Positions 32,506 to 46,900 of a stretch of DNA of 64,000 nt are shown piece after piece. Each line of letters begins with the position of its first letter. Position 1 is the stretch's first letter. The translations under genes were made by a program, and so were the position numbers. The DNA is from Astragalus membranaceus. Lineage: Eukaryota; Streptophyta; Magnoliopsida; Fabales; Fabaceae. The stretch spans positions 30,525,825 to 30,589,824 of the forward strand of contig CM076851.1 of the NCBI GenBank assembly GCA_039519185.1, written 5' to 3'. Under the pieces are notes generated by a model. The model was not told the DNA's origin. It ran no database searches and saw nothing but the letters and a program-made list of their open reading frames with translations.

Positions 32506-33618
32506 ATCTTTGCAGGTATACTTCAAGGTATGGGGGCAGATTGATACCTTGACAGCAAAGACTCAAAGCGCATGACCGGAGACACAATAAAGTTCTTAAC
32601 ACTCACCCCCGGAAAAACCCGTCATGTGACTTGTGATAAATAGAGGAAGAATCACCGGTAAAGGACAGATTGGTTAAAATTTTATTCACCTCTATTTTGA
32701 AAATGTGCTTAAGAATAGTTTATTAAGTCAAATATGTGACTACTGAAATAGAGCAATTCCTGAACCTCATTTCATGCATCTTTAAAGAACAATATTTATA
32801 AGGCATGAAACAACAAAGTATTCTGGTCATCCCTTTAGGACTAAGCATATAAAAATTATATATCACCTTCTTAGAGGTTATGGTTAGAAAGGCGATAGTG
32901 TGATTGAGTCAGTTGAATCATCAAAATCAGCTAGTTGATATTTTTCACAAATCCAATGCAAAAGAAAATCTGGTTCTTCATTTAAATGAGTTTTCAATTA
33001 AATGTTTTTTTTCAAAGTGATTCTGTAAAGAAATGTAAAAACGTGACTTGTGAATTTCCGCAGTTGAAGTGCTATTTTTTTTAATCCATCTTACAATCAA
33101 CTGCTAACTTTGGTACTTTTCAAAAAATACATGCTCACAATCGCTGTTTATCTAGAATAATCTTTTTTCAAAACTCTACTTCCCATATTCTGGCTGCCAT
33201 CACCAACTTTCAAACTAAGCAGCATGAAATGTATGAAGCTTAAACAACTGCTTCACAGATTTTTGAGACTCATGATTAGCCTTTACCAGTGTTTGATAAA
33301 ATATTCTCTTCAACGTCTCAAATATGTTTTTCTTCAAGTTTTGATGATCACTTACAAATCAGCAATGGCTCTTTTACCTTGTCAAATAGTTGTGACATTC
33401 GATTCGCAAACTCTATCATATATCGACCCTTTTGATCATGACAAAAAGGGGGAGAAATATAGGGTCACATAAAGCATATAGAACTTGTCATATTGCATCC
33501 AGTCAATAAGTCAGGGGGAGCATCATGATAGGGGGAGCATCATACATATATGCATTATCTGTTTTGAAGTAACCTCCCACCTTAAGATGAGTAAGATGAG
33601 TAAAGTTTTGTCATCATC
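32506..33618. other. Copia remainder: protease stub and 3' untranslated region
   Basis: Around 32570-32625 a frame still reads RMTGDTIKFLTL and GKTRHVTCDK, the start of a copia protease (the DSG..HMTG region, with the catalytic part decayed). After that only AT-rich sequence with scattered stops follows. Integrase, RT and RNase H are missing, so pol was deleted. Confidence 0.6.
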
Positions 33619-33632
33619 AAAAAGGGGGAGAA
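33619..33632 (+). other. Polypurine tract of the copia element
   Basis: AAAAAGGGGGAGAA directly before the 3' LTR start TGTAGATATC. Confidence 0.85.
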
Positions 33633-35107
33633 TGTAGATATCTTGTATGCAGGACTTGTATTGCAGGTCAAGGTTTTGATGATGAAAAAGACCAAGAGCT
33701 AAAATGACAAAAGTAAAAGTTGACATAAAGCCAAAGGTGATGAAAGTGACAAAGTATAAAAGTCACAATCCAAGACCATCAAGTTCAAGGATTGAAAGAT
33801 TCAAGATGTAAGGGTAGTCCATAGAAATAAGGGTAGTCCTTAGGGTTTGGGTGCGTCTTAGGAAAAATTGTAAGCTCTTACGAAGGTCAGCTCATCTCTC
33901 AAAAGTCTCACGTCTTAAATGTTTTTCAAAATGCATGCATGAACACATAAACTTAAAAACCATTTTGAAAACACTTTGGAAAAGAAAGAAATCGATTCAA
34001 TATTTTTTACTAATCTTCAAAATCGAATTCCACCACAATTTGAAAATGTATAATCAATTGTAAATGTTTTTCTCACATCACATAATCGATTTGCATCCTT
34101 CCTATTTCAAGAGAAATCGATTTCACATCACTTCTTTCATGGCATAAATCGATTCCCAAGCAAATCCTTTTTAAAAGGAAGAATCGATTCTTACCTTCTC
34201 TTCTAAACTGAGAAATCGATTCCTACATGTCTCAGGCAAGCCAAGAATCGATTCATACAAAATTCCATTGAGTATGGAATCGATTCCTAGCCTTCCTAGA
34301 TCTCAAGAATCGATTGTTACTATTTCCTAAGTAAGGCAAAATCGATTCCTACTTAAAACAAGTCAATAGAGAATCGATTCCTACATATTTTTTAACGTAA
34401 ACCTTATTTTTTCATATCCTATAAATAGAGGCCTCATAGCCTCCATTTCTCACCAACCCATTCTCACAATCTATACCTTCTGAAAAACTCTTTATATTTT
34501 ATTTGTGTTCTTCTCGCACCGCTGGTCCGTCAAGAGCTGATCTTTCGCTAAGAGTTAGTTGGGGTTGCGTTCTTCAAGTTGTAATATCTGCCTTCGTTAG
34601 AGGTATTTCTGTATTTACTTTATTGTTATTTTGTTATTGTGATTTGTACTAGAGAGTGGGGTATCTCTCTAGGGGTAGCTGCATGTACTAGGAAGTGGGG
34701 TATCTTTCTAGGGCAGTTGTTTGTAACAAGGGTGGGGTATCTCTTGTTGTTGTGTTGTTAGATTTGAGGGCTCTCTATAGGTGGGGTATCCTGTAGGAGA
34801 GTGCCTGAGTCTGTAAAGGTTTTCCGAGGCACCTGTAAGCCTTGTTGTTTGGTTAGTGGAAAATCTCACAAGGGTGTGAGGACTGGACGTAGGTCACTAG
34901 GAGGTGACCGAACCAGGATAAATCTCTGCGTGCTTTACTGCTTTCCTGCTTTAATGTTTTACCGCTTTATTGCGTTACCTTCTAATTCCTTCGCTTCCAC
35001 TTAACCTGCGCGAAAATTGATCTAAGTCATTGAAAAAGGGAAAACGTTTTCAAAAGTTTTTAAATATCAATTCACCCCCCTCTTGAGATTGAAGCCACAT
35101 GGTAACA
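33633..35107 (+). repeat. 3' LTR of the copia element
   Basis: 1475 bp, the same termini as the 5' LTR. It lacks one array unit (about 37 bp near 34380) and has two ATCGAT sites mutated (about 34022 and 34054), leaving 11 intact. Confidence 0.92.
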
Positions 35108-35630
35108 GAACGGTCGCGCCACAACCAAGCTTTTTAGCAGGAGGTCGCGACGCGACCAGATCGCATCGCGAGGCGATGGTTGTCCGAAGGTTTGGTTAAA
35201 TTATGCAATTTTGCGTTTTTGAAACTCTCTTTGGCTTGGGAGCGGTTCTAGGGTTTGGAGGAGCAGCTGGAAGCGTTTTTGGGGGTCTTCCTACACCTTG
35301 GGATTAAGGGTTTAAAGTTTCTAATGGATCCATCTCTATGTAATCTTCTTCTACTCTTTATTCTTATCCCTAAGATGCTATGTAATTAGATAGTTTTGAT
35401 TTGGGAGAGATGACTCTTCCTTAAACTAGTATGTGAATGCTTTGTTATGACCAAGTCAGTTATTATTCAATTTATCCAGTGCATTTATCTCTATGCTTAA
35501 TGCTTTACTCTTACACATGATAATGGTATTGATCTAGGTTTATGATCACCATAGGAATATGGGTTTGTATGCTTGAAATTGGGGATGTAGGTCACATATG
35601 CAATGATCATAGGAATATGGGATTGGTGTG
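35108..35630 (+). repeat. 5' LTR of Athila-like element, piece 2
   Basis: Matches 58453-58978 of the 3' LTR. It includes a CpG-dense palindromic patch (GGTCGCGACGCGACC and CGCATCGCGAGGCGATGG, 35148-35178). It ends at GTGTG, the target of the Ogre-like LTR. Confidence 0.87.
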
Positions 35631-36080
35631 TGTCGCACCCCGAAAAATCCTTGGAGGGATTTTCCTTCGCACAACGGAATTTTAGAGTCGCCACCAATAT
35701 TTTTTTAAAGGTAAAACATCGGAAAAACCTTTTTTGGAAAGCAATGGTCTTTGGAACCATTAGATTTCGGTTCGGGGGTCTAATTACGTATGGGGAAGGT
35801 ATTAGCACCCCATAACATCCCTTCAAAGAAGGGTTACCTTAATTAAATATGTGATTTGCAAAGTTGATTTGGAAAAATGCTTTGTTTTTACCTCTTTTGT
35901 TGATGAATGACTTAATGAAAAATCTTTATTTTCGCGCTTGACGGAGAGCATCCGCTCCTACGTATCTCCTGGTGCGATGGAGAATTCAAAGCAACGTAGT
36001 TCTTGTTTTTGAAAAATGTTTTATTTTGGAAAAGTGTTTGGTTTTTGAAAGGAAAAATGTTTTGGGGTTGTTGTGCTTGA

Positions 36081-38204
36081 TGTAACACCCCCTTTTACTA
36101 ATTATAAATAAACACGCAATTATCAGAGTCACCACGAGGGCGCTACATTTTTTCACCACATAAAAACTCCAAATTGATTTAAATTAAATCCTCAAAAATA
36201 TAGTTAATTAATCTCTAAGCAGCGGAATCATAAACTCATTTAACATCTTCAAAAATAATTAAACATTAAACCAAAACTCCAAAAATAAATAATAAAAGTT
36301 CGACAACAGTAACTAAGACCCTCCCCGGTGCTACGCATCAGAGCTGACACAGACCCAACGAGAAGGAAACTACACCTAGCAATCCTCCACGAGTGCTAAC
36401 GATCACCTGCAGCGTTGCCACATAAGAGCAACATTCCAAGCAGAAGGGGTGAGCTTAACAGAAATAATAAGTAAATGATAACAATAAATAAGCAGCGGGT
36501 AACTCACGGTAACACAAAAGGTCAACACATCATAACACCACACAAGGCACAGACTCCCTTACAATGGAAGCACCAAAACACATTATATATGTATATATGA
36601 ACCATGCAACAATGCAACCCCTCTGGGCATATGCATGCGGTACCGATCTCGTAAAATAAGCCACAACGGGCAAGAGGCCGAAGCCTATACCACCAAATAT
36701 AATCTCAAAGAGGCCGAAGCCTATACCACCAAGAAATGTATATGTCAATGCGACTCATGACTCATGCATTAATTACACAACTCAAAGTATTTAGTTACTA
36801 AATACTACACCATCACGTCTCGTTACAAATCATCTCATAAAAATACCACGTGTTGTAGCATCACAGCTACCTCGTAAGACGACATCAGACAACATAGAAA
36901 CAGCAGCAATAGGTGCTAAACACGGCAACAATTATGTGCTAAAACAGCACCAACAACAGCATGAGGACAGCAGCATCATTTGCGAAAACAGCAGCAAAAC
37001 AACACGTAAAACAACCTCATTTATGCGCAACAACAACAGCAAGGACAGCAGCAAAACAGCAACATTAAATAACATAAAAAATAGCACCATTTATCCCAAA
37101 AACAGCAACATATTCTAGTGTAAAACAGCACTATTAGTTTCAAAAACAGCAACACATTCTAGTGTAAAAACAGCACTATTTATTTCAAAAACAGCAACAT
37201 GTTCTGTTATAAAACAGCAGTAAAACAGCATGAAAACAGTGACATCAATTTGCAAAAACAGCAGCGAAACCGCTTAAAAACAACAACATTAAGTGCAAAA
37301 ACAGCAGTAAAAACAGTTCAAAACAGCAACACTAATTTGCAAAAACAGCAGTAAAACAACACCGCACACTTGCGCTTGGGCAAGCCGAGACTTGGCGCCC
37401 CACCGAGACACAACACACGCACACACGCACGCAGGGCTGCCAATTCTGGCGCCCTGCTCAAGCATCACGCAGCGCACACTGGGCAGCCATTTTGGCACCC
37501 CTGTGCGCACACCACAGCACACACACGCACGCCTTGGGCAGCCATTTTAGGCGCCCTTGCGTGCCACACCTGCACACACAGCAACAATAGCACACATAAC
37601 ACACCATAATTCACATTTCAAGCATTACAATCTCGTCTCCAATTTAATTATGCCATTACACAACACCTAACCCATTTCAATCCTATTACCACATTTCTCA
37701 ATTTATTCTCAATCTCACTGTATCATTCAAACAATCTTAATCATACAAAATTAATTACCACATATGTCTCAATACTCAATTAAAATTATGTCACACCATA
37801 ACTCGTACCTCAACCACTCAATCACATGCTCTCATCACCATACAACATGAATTCGACTCCAACTCTCATAAAATCACCCAAATCAAGATTCAATTTATCA
37901 ACTTATATAATAATCCCATCACAATTCAATCCACAAACCCTGACTACCCATACACCCCATCATAACCCATTATAAATGTTAAAACCCACCCTTACCTGAT
38001 ATCCAATTGCAATAGTTCCTTTGGCACAACAAAAGAATGTCACGGGTTCTCGAGCGTGATCTATTTCCAACGAGACTATGTGTCACTCGAACACGTACAA
38101 TTATGCAACAACGACAACGGTCCAAAAGTCATAAACTTAAAATATTGAAAATGCTCAATCATTCTTTTTAATATCAGAAGGTCACAATATCATAACTATA
38201 TATC

Positions 38205-38235
<31 letters not shown>

Positions 38236-39187
38236 TAAACTTATGTACATAAAATAAAAATATCTTTAATAAATATGTGAAACATTTTATAAAACTTAAA
38301 TATATAAAACTACATAAATCGTCTCTAAAACAGTAGATATACGCTTATAGTAGTGTACGATAAAACATGATTGACATATGGCATGGAAGCTAACCTTGTA
38401 TTCTAAAGCCACAAACTAATCCTGATAAATTTGCTGATTGCTCAACCAAGGAATGATGATGCAACATAGAATAGAAATCTTGAGATTGAAAGCATAGAGC
38501 AAGCCATGACGTACGTGATTGTTGGTAGCGGCAACCTAGATCCGTTGAAAATTAGGCAAAGCTTGTCTCCTAATTATGCAGCGATTAACGATGGCTAGAA
38601 TAAGAGGTGGATGGAACAAATCGAAGACAAATATGACTAAAAGCAAAAGTGAGTGATTGCATCAACTGAATAATGGACAGGATGGAGGAAGTGTGGAGCT
38701 TGAAACTAACCACAAGGATTGAAGACTACATCTTCATATATTTTCGGCATTGGCAGCTTAGGGGGGAATAATGGGGTTAAAATAAATTTAGGTCAAATAA
38801 AGGATCTTGGTCAGATAGAGAATGTGTCGGATTTAAAGCCCAAAAAGAAATAAAACATGGCCTTAAGCTTAGCTTAGTATGGGCCGGATTCATTTTAAAT
38901 CATTTTTTTTAAAAGTGCATTTCATTCTAAGCATTCACCTTAACACTCTAATCTCAAAATAATTTCTCTAATAAGCAACATTTAAAATACTAATATTTAT
39001 AAAAAATGAGATAAATATATAATAACAACCATATATTACCAATAGTATATAGAAATACATTTAATTGTGATTTCAACTAATTTTAATAACTGAAATACAC
39101 ATAAATAATTTAATCTTATCAATTCGAAATAGTACATAAAACAAGCACACACCAAAAAGCACAATGCAATAAAATCGGGGTGTTACA
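36081..39187 (-). repeat. Left (3') LTR of the non-autonomous Tekay element
   Basis: 3107 bp. It contains AAACAGCA-rich repeats (36890-37350), a GGCGCC-containing GC-rich block (37380-37560) and a short (TA)n tract near 38206-38229. Repeated AGGCCGAAGCCTATACCACCA units lie at 36675-36735. Confidence 0.9.
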
Positions 39188-40792
39188 ATTCAACCCCCAA
39201 AAAAAAAATTTCGTCCTCGAAATTTCGTAAGCCCAACGCCAAAGTCAAAGAATAAAATGCTTTAAGAGTTCAAACAAGGGGAATAATCAAGTCTACATCG
39301 GAGTCACGAAAGAGGAAATGGAGACAACATCTAGAGGGAAAACGGAGACAGTGGCAACGATCAGACAAGAGAATCTAGAATAGGGCTCAAATTGTCATTC
39401 AATGAAAATGCTCAAAGGAGGATTAAGGAAGGATTTATGCTTGGATTGCTGGGTTTTGCACCCACCAGTGATATTGAGTCATTATAAGGGTGATCAATAG
39501 GATCAGGTCGCAAAATAAAACATCTCGATTCTAAAACTAAGCACTTTACTAACAAGCATAAAAGTTCATTCCAATGATATTAAGTACAACTCACAACACA
39601 AAAAAGAAATAACATACACAAGAGTTAATGACTTAGAAAAATTAACATACATGCATCATGATCAACTTTCTTATTCTAACGAAGCAACTAGCATCTACTT
39701 TTAATTAATTACCAACATGTTATTTCACTAAGCTTTGTGAAAAAAAAAAAGAAATAGAACTTATAATGCTGCCAAGAAAAATTATTTTCACACTATCAAT
39801 TATAATCAAATCAAAACACATGTGAAAATATTCCTAAGATTTAACTTTAGGAGTTTTATACATAAATTTGACTCTCAGTAAAACTATTACAACATCTCTA
39901 AATTCTAACTAAAAGATAAGAGATAAATAATGCACTGCACCGATTATATTTAATTAAATTAATTAACCAGCAAAAGTTTCCAACAATTAATTTAGTTATT
40001 CCCTTCATACCACTCGCCAATACTAGTTTTATCAAGCACAACAGAGTTTTAAGATGTTCCGCGTATGTGGCACATGCTACATTTTATTTAGGATTACTCA
40101 CACAACTACACATTGAGAGCAATTAAGCACAAAGAAAAGCAAAAGTAAACTAGCAACATAAAATATAGCCAATATTTGAAATCATGACATCTATCTATAC
40201 TCATGAAAATAAAAGAATTCCGTAAGTGTAGCACTTAATAAGAAAATTATTTCTTATTGTAACCAAAATATCACAACACGTTATTTGTCAAGTAGCAACG
40301 TTAAATCAAATAATGGACCAAGCAATCCTATGAAGCACCAAGTTTAGAGCATTAATAAGTAAATAAAAGAAACATCGAAGGACTTTGTGTATGGCATAGT
40401 AATATTTAAATAAATGACCTACATTGTGAACATCCAAAAATAGTTTAATATAAGATTACGAGTAGGCTAAATAAACATTTTAACTCACAAAATCACGTAA
40501 TGCAATTAACCACTACAAAGTCAAACTATAGAGGTGCAGCTTTTGTGGACACAAAGTTTCAAAGGCAAGAAGGTAACAAAGTAAATGACAACATTACAGA
40601 GTTCACACAAGGAAAGCACAATAAACAACACAAACAGTCCGGTTAGGACCGAACAATCCAAAAAGTTTACCTGATTCGAACAACCTGCAATGTAAACAAC
40701 GGTTAGTACTAAAAGACAACAGTTGGTCGTTAACCGACACAACGACTCGACGACTTGGCCGGAGTGACCAACCATTGCTCTGATACCACTAA
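39188..40792 (-). other. Interior of the non-autonomous Tekay element
   Basis: It starts at the left with the same ATTTCGTCCTCGAAATTTCG phrase that borders the coding Tekay element at about 50205, and ends with the tRNA-Met primer site. AT-rich between, no gag or pol domain. One 116-codon minus-strand ORF (40871-40521) is not recognisable. Confidence 0.75.
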
Positions 40793-42902
40793 TGTAACAC
40801 CCCCTTTTACTAATTATAAATAAACACGCAATTATCAGAGTCACCACGAGGGCGCTACATTTTTTCACCACATAAAAACTCCAAATTGATTTAAATTAAA
40901 TCCTCAAAAATATAGTTAACTAATCTCTAAGCAGCGGAATCATAAACTCATTTAACATCTTCAAAAATAATTAAACATTAAACCAAAACTCCAAAAATAA
41001 ATAATAATAGTTCGACAACGGTAACTAAGACCCTCCCCGGTGCTACGCATCAGAGCTGACACAGACCCAACGAGAAGGAAACTACACCTAGCAATCCTCC
41101 ACGAGTGCTAACGATCACCTGCAGCGTTGCCACATAAGAGCAACATTCCAAGCAGAAGGGGTGAGCATAACAGAAATAATAAGTAAATGATAACAGTAAA
41201 TAAGCAGCGGGTAACTCACGGTAACACAAAAGGTCAACACATCATAACACCACACAAGGCACAGACTCCCTTACAATGGAAGCACCAAAACACATTATAT
41301 ATGTATATATGAACCATGCAACAATGCAACCCCTCTGGGCATATGCATGCGGTACCGATCTCGTAAAATAAGCCACAACGGGCAAGAGGCCGAAGCCTAT
41401 ACCACCAAATATAATCTCAAAGAGGCCGAAGCCTATACCACCAAGAAATGTATATGTCAATGCGACTCATGACTCATGCATCAATTACACAACTCAAAGT
41501 ATTTAGTTACTAAATACTACACCATCATGTCTCGTTACAAATCATCTCATAAAAATACCACGTGTTGTAGCATCACAGCTACCTCGTAAGATGGCATCAG
41601 ACAACATAGAAACAGCAGCAATAGGTGCTAAACACGGCAACAATTATGTGCTAAAACAGAACCAACAACAGCATGAGGACAGCAGCATCGTTTGCGAAAA
41701 CAGCAGCAAAACAACACGTAAAACAACCTCATTTATGCGCAACAACAGCAGCAAAACAGCAACATTAAATAACATAAAAAACAACACCATTTATCCCAAA
41801 AACAGCAACATATTCTAGTGTAAAACAGCACTATTAGTTTCAAAAGCAGCAACACATTCTAGTGTAAAAACAACACTATTTATTTCAAAAATAGCAACAT
41901 GTTCTGTTATAAAACAGCAGTAAAACAGCATGAAAATAGTGACATCAATTTGCAAAAACAGCAGCGAAACCGCTTAAAAACAGCAACATTAAGTGCAAAA
42001 ACAGCAGTAAAAACAGTTCAAAACAGCAACACTAATTTGCAAAAACAGCAGTAAAACAACACCGCACACTTGCGCTTGGGCAAGCCGAGACTTGGCGCCC
42101 CACCGAGACACAACACACGCACACACGCACGCAGGGCTGCCAATTCTGGCACCCTGCTCAAGCATCACGCAGCGCACACTGGGCAGCCATTTTGGCGCCC
42201 CTGTGCGTACACCACAGCGCACACACGCACGCCTTGGGCAGCCATTTTAGGCGCCCTTGCGTGCCACACCTGCACACACAGCAACAATAGCACACATAAC
42301 ACACCATAATTCACATTTCAAGCATTACAATCTCATCTCCAATTTAATTATGCCATTACACAACACCTAACCCCTTTCAATCCTATTACCACATTTCTCA
42401 ATTTATTCTCAATCTCACTGTATCATTCAAACAATCATAATCATACAAAATTAATTACCACATATGTCTCAATACTCAATTAAAATTATATCACACCATA
42501 ACTCGTACCTCAACCACTCAATCACATGCTCTCATCACCATACAACATGAATTCGACTCCAACTCTCATAAAATCACCCAAATCAAGATTCAATTTATCA
42601 ACTTATATAATAATCCCATCACAATTCAATCCACAAACCCTGACTACCCACACACCCCATCATAACCCATTATAAATGTTAAAACCCACCCTTACCTGAT
42701 ATCCAATTGCAATAGTTCCTTTGGCACAACAAAAGAATGTCACGGGTTCTCGAGCGTGATCTATTTCCAACGAGACTATGTGTCACTCGAACACGTACAA
42801 TTATGCAACAACGACAACGGTCCAAAAGTCATAAACTTAAAATATTGAAAATGCTCAATCATTCTTTTTAATATGAGAAGGTCACAATATCATAACTATA
42901 TA

Positions 42903-42970
<68 letters not shown>

Positions 42971-43929
42971 TGTATTAAACTTATGTACATAAAATAAAAA
43001 TATCTTTAATAAATATGTGAAACATTTTATAAAACTTAAATATATAAAACTACATAAATCGTCTCTAAAACAGTAGATATACGCTTATAGTAGTGTACGA
43101 TAAAACATGATTGACATATGGCATGGAAGCTAACCTTGTATTCTAAAGCCACAAACTAATCCTGATAAATTTGCTGATTGCTCAACGAAGGAATGATGAT
43201 GCAACATAGAATAGAAATCTTGAGATTGAAAGCATAGAGCAAGCCATGACGTACGTGATTGTTGGTAGCGGCAACCTAGATCCGTTGAAAATTAGGCAAA
43301 GCTTGTCTCCTAATTATGCAGCAATTAACGATGGCTAGAATAAGAGGTGGATGGAACAAATCGAAGACAAATATGACAAAAAGCAAAAGTGAGTGATTGC
43401 ATCAACTGAATAATGGACAGGATGGAGGAAGTGTGGAGCTTGAAACTAACCATAAGGATTGAAGACTGCATCTTCATATATTTTCGGCATTGGTAGCTTA
43501 GGGGGGAATAATGGGGTTAAAATAAATTTAGGTCAAATAAAGGATCTTGGTCCGATAGAGAATGTGTCGGATTTAAAGCCCAAAAAGAAATAAAACATGG
43601 CCTTAAGCTTAGCTTAGTATGGGCCGGATTCATTTTAAATCATTTTTTTTTAAAAAGTGCATTTCATTCTAAGCATTCACCTTAACACTCTAATCTCAAA
43701 ATAATTTCTCTAATAAGCAACATTTAAAATACTAATATTTATAAAAAATGAAATAAATATATAATAACAACCATATATTACCAATAGTATATAGAAATAC
43801 ATTTAATTGTGATTTCAACTAATTTTAATAACTGAAATACACATAAATAATTTAATCTTATCAATTCGAAATAGTACATAAAACAAACACACACCAAAAA
43901 GCACAATGCAATAAAATCGGGGTGTTACA
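40793..43929 (-). repeat. Right (5') LTR of the non-autonomous Tekay element
   Basis: 3137 bp. It is nearly identical to 36081-39187; the main difference is an expanded (TA)n tract at about 42906-42971. Confidence 0.9.
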
Positions 43930-46900
43930 CTTGACGGAGAGTATCCGCTCCTACGTATCTCCCGGTGCGATGGAGAATTCAAAGCTACGTAGTTCTGGGT
44001 TGTCTAGAAAAAGGTTTTTGTTTTTTACCTTGTTTAATTGTGAAAATTGAGCTTTCATGATGATCAATTGAGCAAAGGCTCCAAGTGACCACCATTAGCA
44101 CTCCATTGTTAATAATCATGCAAGCAAAGGCTTCGCAAGACTACTAACAAAGTTTTTGATTTAGTGAAAATCTTTAGGAAAATTAGGCATTCATGATGAT
44201 CAATTGAGCAAAGGCTCCAAGTGATCGCCACTAGTACCTCATTGTTAATAATCATGCAAGCAAAGGCTTCACAAGACTACTAACAAAGTTTGGTTTTGAA
44301 GAGTTTTCGCAATTGGATTGATTCTTGTTTGATTTTGATGCTTGAAAAGGCTTTTGATTGAAAGTGGACCTAGACTATACACACATTATGACACGATACA
44401 TAGATAGGCAAGGAATGAACCCAAGTTGAACATTTTGGCAAAAATGCATGAATGGGCAAGAAAATGAACCTAAGTTGCACATCTTATTGAAGATGCTAGG
44501 CAATGGGATGAACCTAACTAGGCATTTATGACACAATATGTGAATAGGCAAAGGCATTTCAAAGCACAAGTGATATCAAACTTCTAATGAATCACTTGCA
44601 AAACCCTAAGGATTTCACATCAACATTAGACATAAGCATCCATGTGGTATCTTTTTGATGTCATCAATGTCTAATACATTTCTTCAATCAACCACATGGA
44701 AGAAATAAATTAAAAGGGCATTTGCCTCATGCAAGATCATAGGCAAGTCTTAAGACTAAATTGACAAGTTTAGGCAATTAGGGTGTTGAATCCCTTTAGG
44801 TAATCTTTGACACTTGGGATATGCACAAGTGCATAAGTGTCAAATCCTCTTACCAAATCATCAACACAAAACCAAAAATTGTTTCAAAACAATTACTTAT
44901 TTGCAATACCAAGAGCATTTCAAAATGATTTATAAGTTGTTTTTGGTAATCAAAGCAATTGGTAAGGAAATGAAACCTAAATTTGCATTCTTGTTCACTA
45001 GGAATCACAAAAGAAATTGAATCCTCTTAGGCAATCCTCAACACTTAAAGTGTGCATCAAAGCACAAGTGAGAGTCCTCTTGCCAATCATCAACATAGGG
45101 CATGATTTGCAAGCAAATTCATGAGAACAACAAGTTTTAAGCAAACAAACATCATAATCAAGGTTCAATTCTAAGTAATTGCAAGATTAGACAACCAACT
45201 CATCAAAAATCTCATAAACCCTAATTTCTTTGAAACATGCGAAACTAACATAAACCCTAAATCTCATTTTATTCATGGAAACACAAGATAATGCAAGAGA
45301 ACAACATAGATTAAACTTTTGGCAAGGATTCACATGATCAAGCAAAGAAATGCATAACAATCACACAAATCCTAATTTTCCTCTAATATGCGAAATGAAG
45401 TAAGCTTCAAATCATTATTTTATTCATGAAAACAACAAGAAATGAGTGAAATAACAACAACACACAATTTATTCTAAAGGAGAGAAGCATTCCAAGCACC
45501 CAAACCTCCCAAAGTGTTTGTCAAAATACTTGAAATACATCTCTCACTCAACAACAACAACTATGCTAACATTATGACATTAAAATGCAATGGGATGCCA
45601 AAATGAAGTGATGATTTACATCTTTGATGCTAAAATTGGAAGATGATGCTAGGTTTTAAAGTATACCTCAACTCCAAGCTAGAATAAGGAAGGAAATGAG
45701 ATGAATGAATGCAAAACCCCTTTAATCTACTCTTCAATCTTCAACTTTGAGCTTGATCCTTAAATTTGAAGGTGAATCTTTGAGAAGAATGCAAGAAGGA
45801 TCGAAGATTTAGTGTAGGAAAGGTGTTTTAATGGATGATTGAGTGAGGAAATTGAAAAGATGAGGTGAGGGAGGGGAGGAGGTATTCGCAAGGAGAGGAG
45901 AGGTGGAGGTTTTTGTGCAAAAAAATGAACTTCCCTTTGTATTTTGGGAGAGTAGGCTTATATATGGTCTTGGGTGAAATTAGGGTTAAGGGTAGAATAG
46001 GAATGGGATGTTCTATTTTAAGTAAGTTTGCAATTTCTTATGAAGGAGTGAGTGTGAGAGGATGGTGTCATTTACAAAAAAGGGTATGAATCTACATGAG
46101 AGTGTGTGGGAATTAGGGATGTGTATGAAATGGGTAGGATTAAGGATAGTACAAGAATATTCTTAAGGAATAATTGTACAATAGAAGAGTGTGGAAGAAA
46201 TTGTGGAGAGAGAGAGAGGGAATTCGAAATTGACAAAAAAATGGGGAGGGAAAATTGCTTCACCTTTTTGGTCTTTTGTCTTATTGAGGACACTTTGTAC
46301 TTTCTATTTAAATTTTGAATTTTTGGGCATGCAAATGATAGTGCACCTATTGAAAATGTGTCACATATTTTTGGGCACCATAAAAATATCCCTCTAATTA
46401 TTCATGACAATAAAAGTTTCCATTTAATAATCGGGGAATATTTAATGGTCCTTTTTCAGCTTTCTTGTGCAATAAAAATGGGAAAAATGCCTTTTAATTA
46501 TTTTGAACTAGAATTTTCTTCCAAAAAATTATACGAAAATTATCCTTGATAGAATAAATTGTATTTTTCATCCTTGACTTGGTTTAGTTCAAAAATAATT
46601 AACTTGCTCTCATTTGAATGCCCACAGATATTGAAACATGCACTATTTTATTCCCTAAAATTCTCAAAAATTAATAAGAATGTTTTCTTTTTTTTTTGGG
46701 TGCCAAAATTAATAACGATCAATAAATGGATTTTTTGAAGATTAAAATGCATGTCAAATGGCAAGGGCAAAAGGGAAGCTCACGCAGTTACGACTGGCGC
46801 GTGCGCGTAATTCAAATTAAAATGCGAGATAGGGGACAAATACACATAAATGCGAAAGTCCATTAACCTACACAAATTATGAATTACCCTTATTGTTTCC

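Larger units (their letters stand above)
26286..35107 (+). mobile_element. Ty1/copia retrotransposon with deleted pol
   Basis: LTRs at 26286-27797 and 33633-35107 begin TGTAGATATC and end GGTAACA. The flanking TSD is GAACG (26281-26285 and 35108-35112). A tRNA-iMet primer site follows the 5' LTR and a polypurine tract precedes the 3' LTR. Gag is present; protease survives only as a stub; integrase, RT and RNase H are absent. A solo Tekay LTR (29415-32445) sits in the gag 3' end. Gag style and 1.5-kb LTRs suggest a SIRE-like lineage. Confidence 0.9.
36081..43929 (-). mobile_element. Non-autonomous Tekay-type element with 3.1-kb LTRs
   Basis: LTRs at 36081-39187 and 40793-43929 are near-identical and end TGTAACACCCC.../...CGGGGTGTTACA. 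The flanking TSD is CTTGA (36076-36080 and 43930-43934). On the minus strand the primer site TGGTATCAGAGCA (40776-40788) sits next to the right LTR, and a purine-rich GGGGGTTGAAT tract sits next to the left LTR (39188-39200). The 1.6-kb interior has no coding domain. It probably used proteins of a coding Tekay element. Confidence 0.92.

Noticed and set aside
36530..37609. ORFs at 36530-36748, 37289-37522 and 37370-37609 that recur at 41242-42309
   Set aside because: They look conserved only because they sit in the two twin LTRs; no protein-level constraint or domain is visible.
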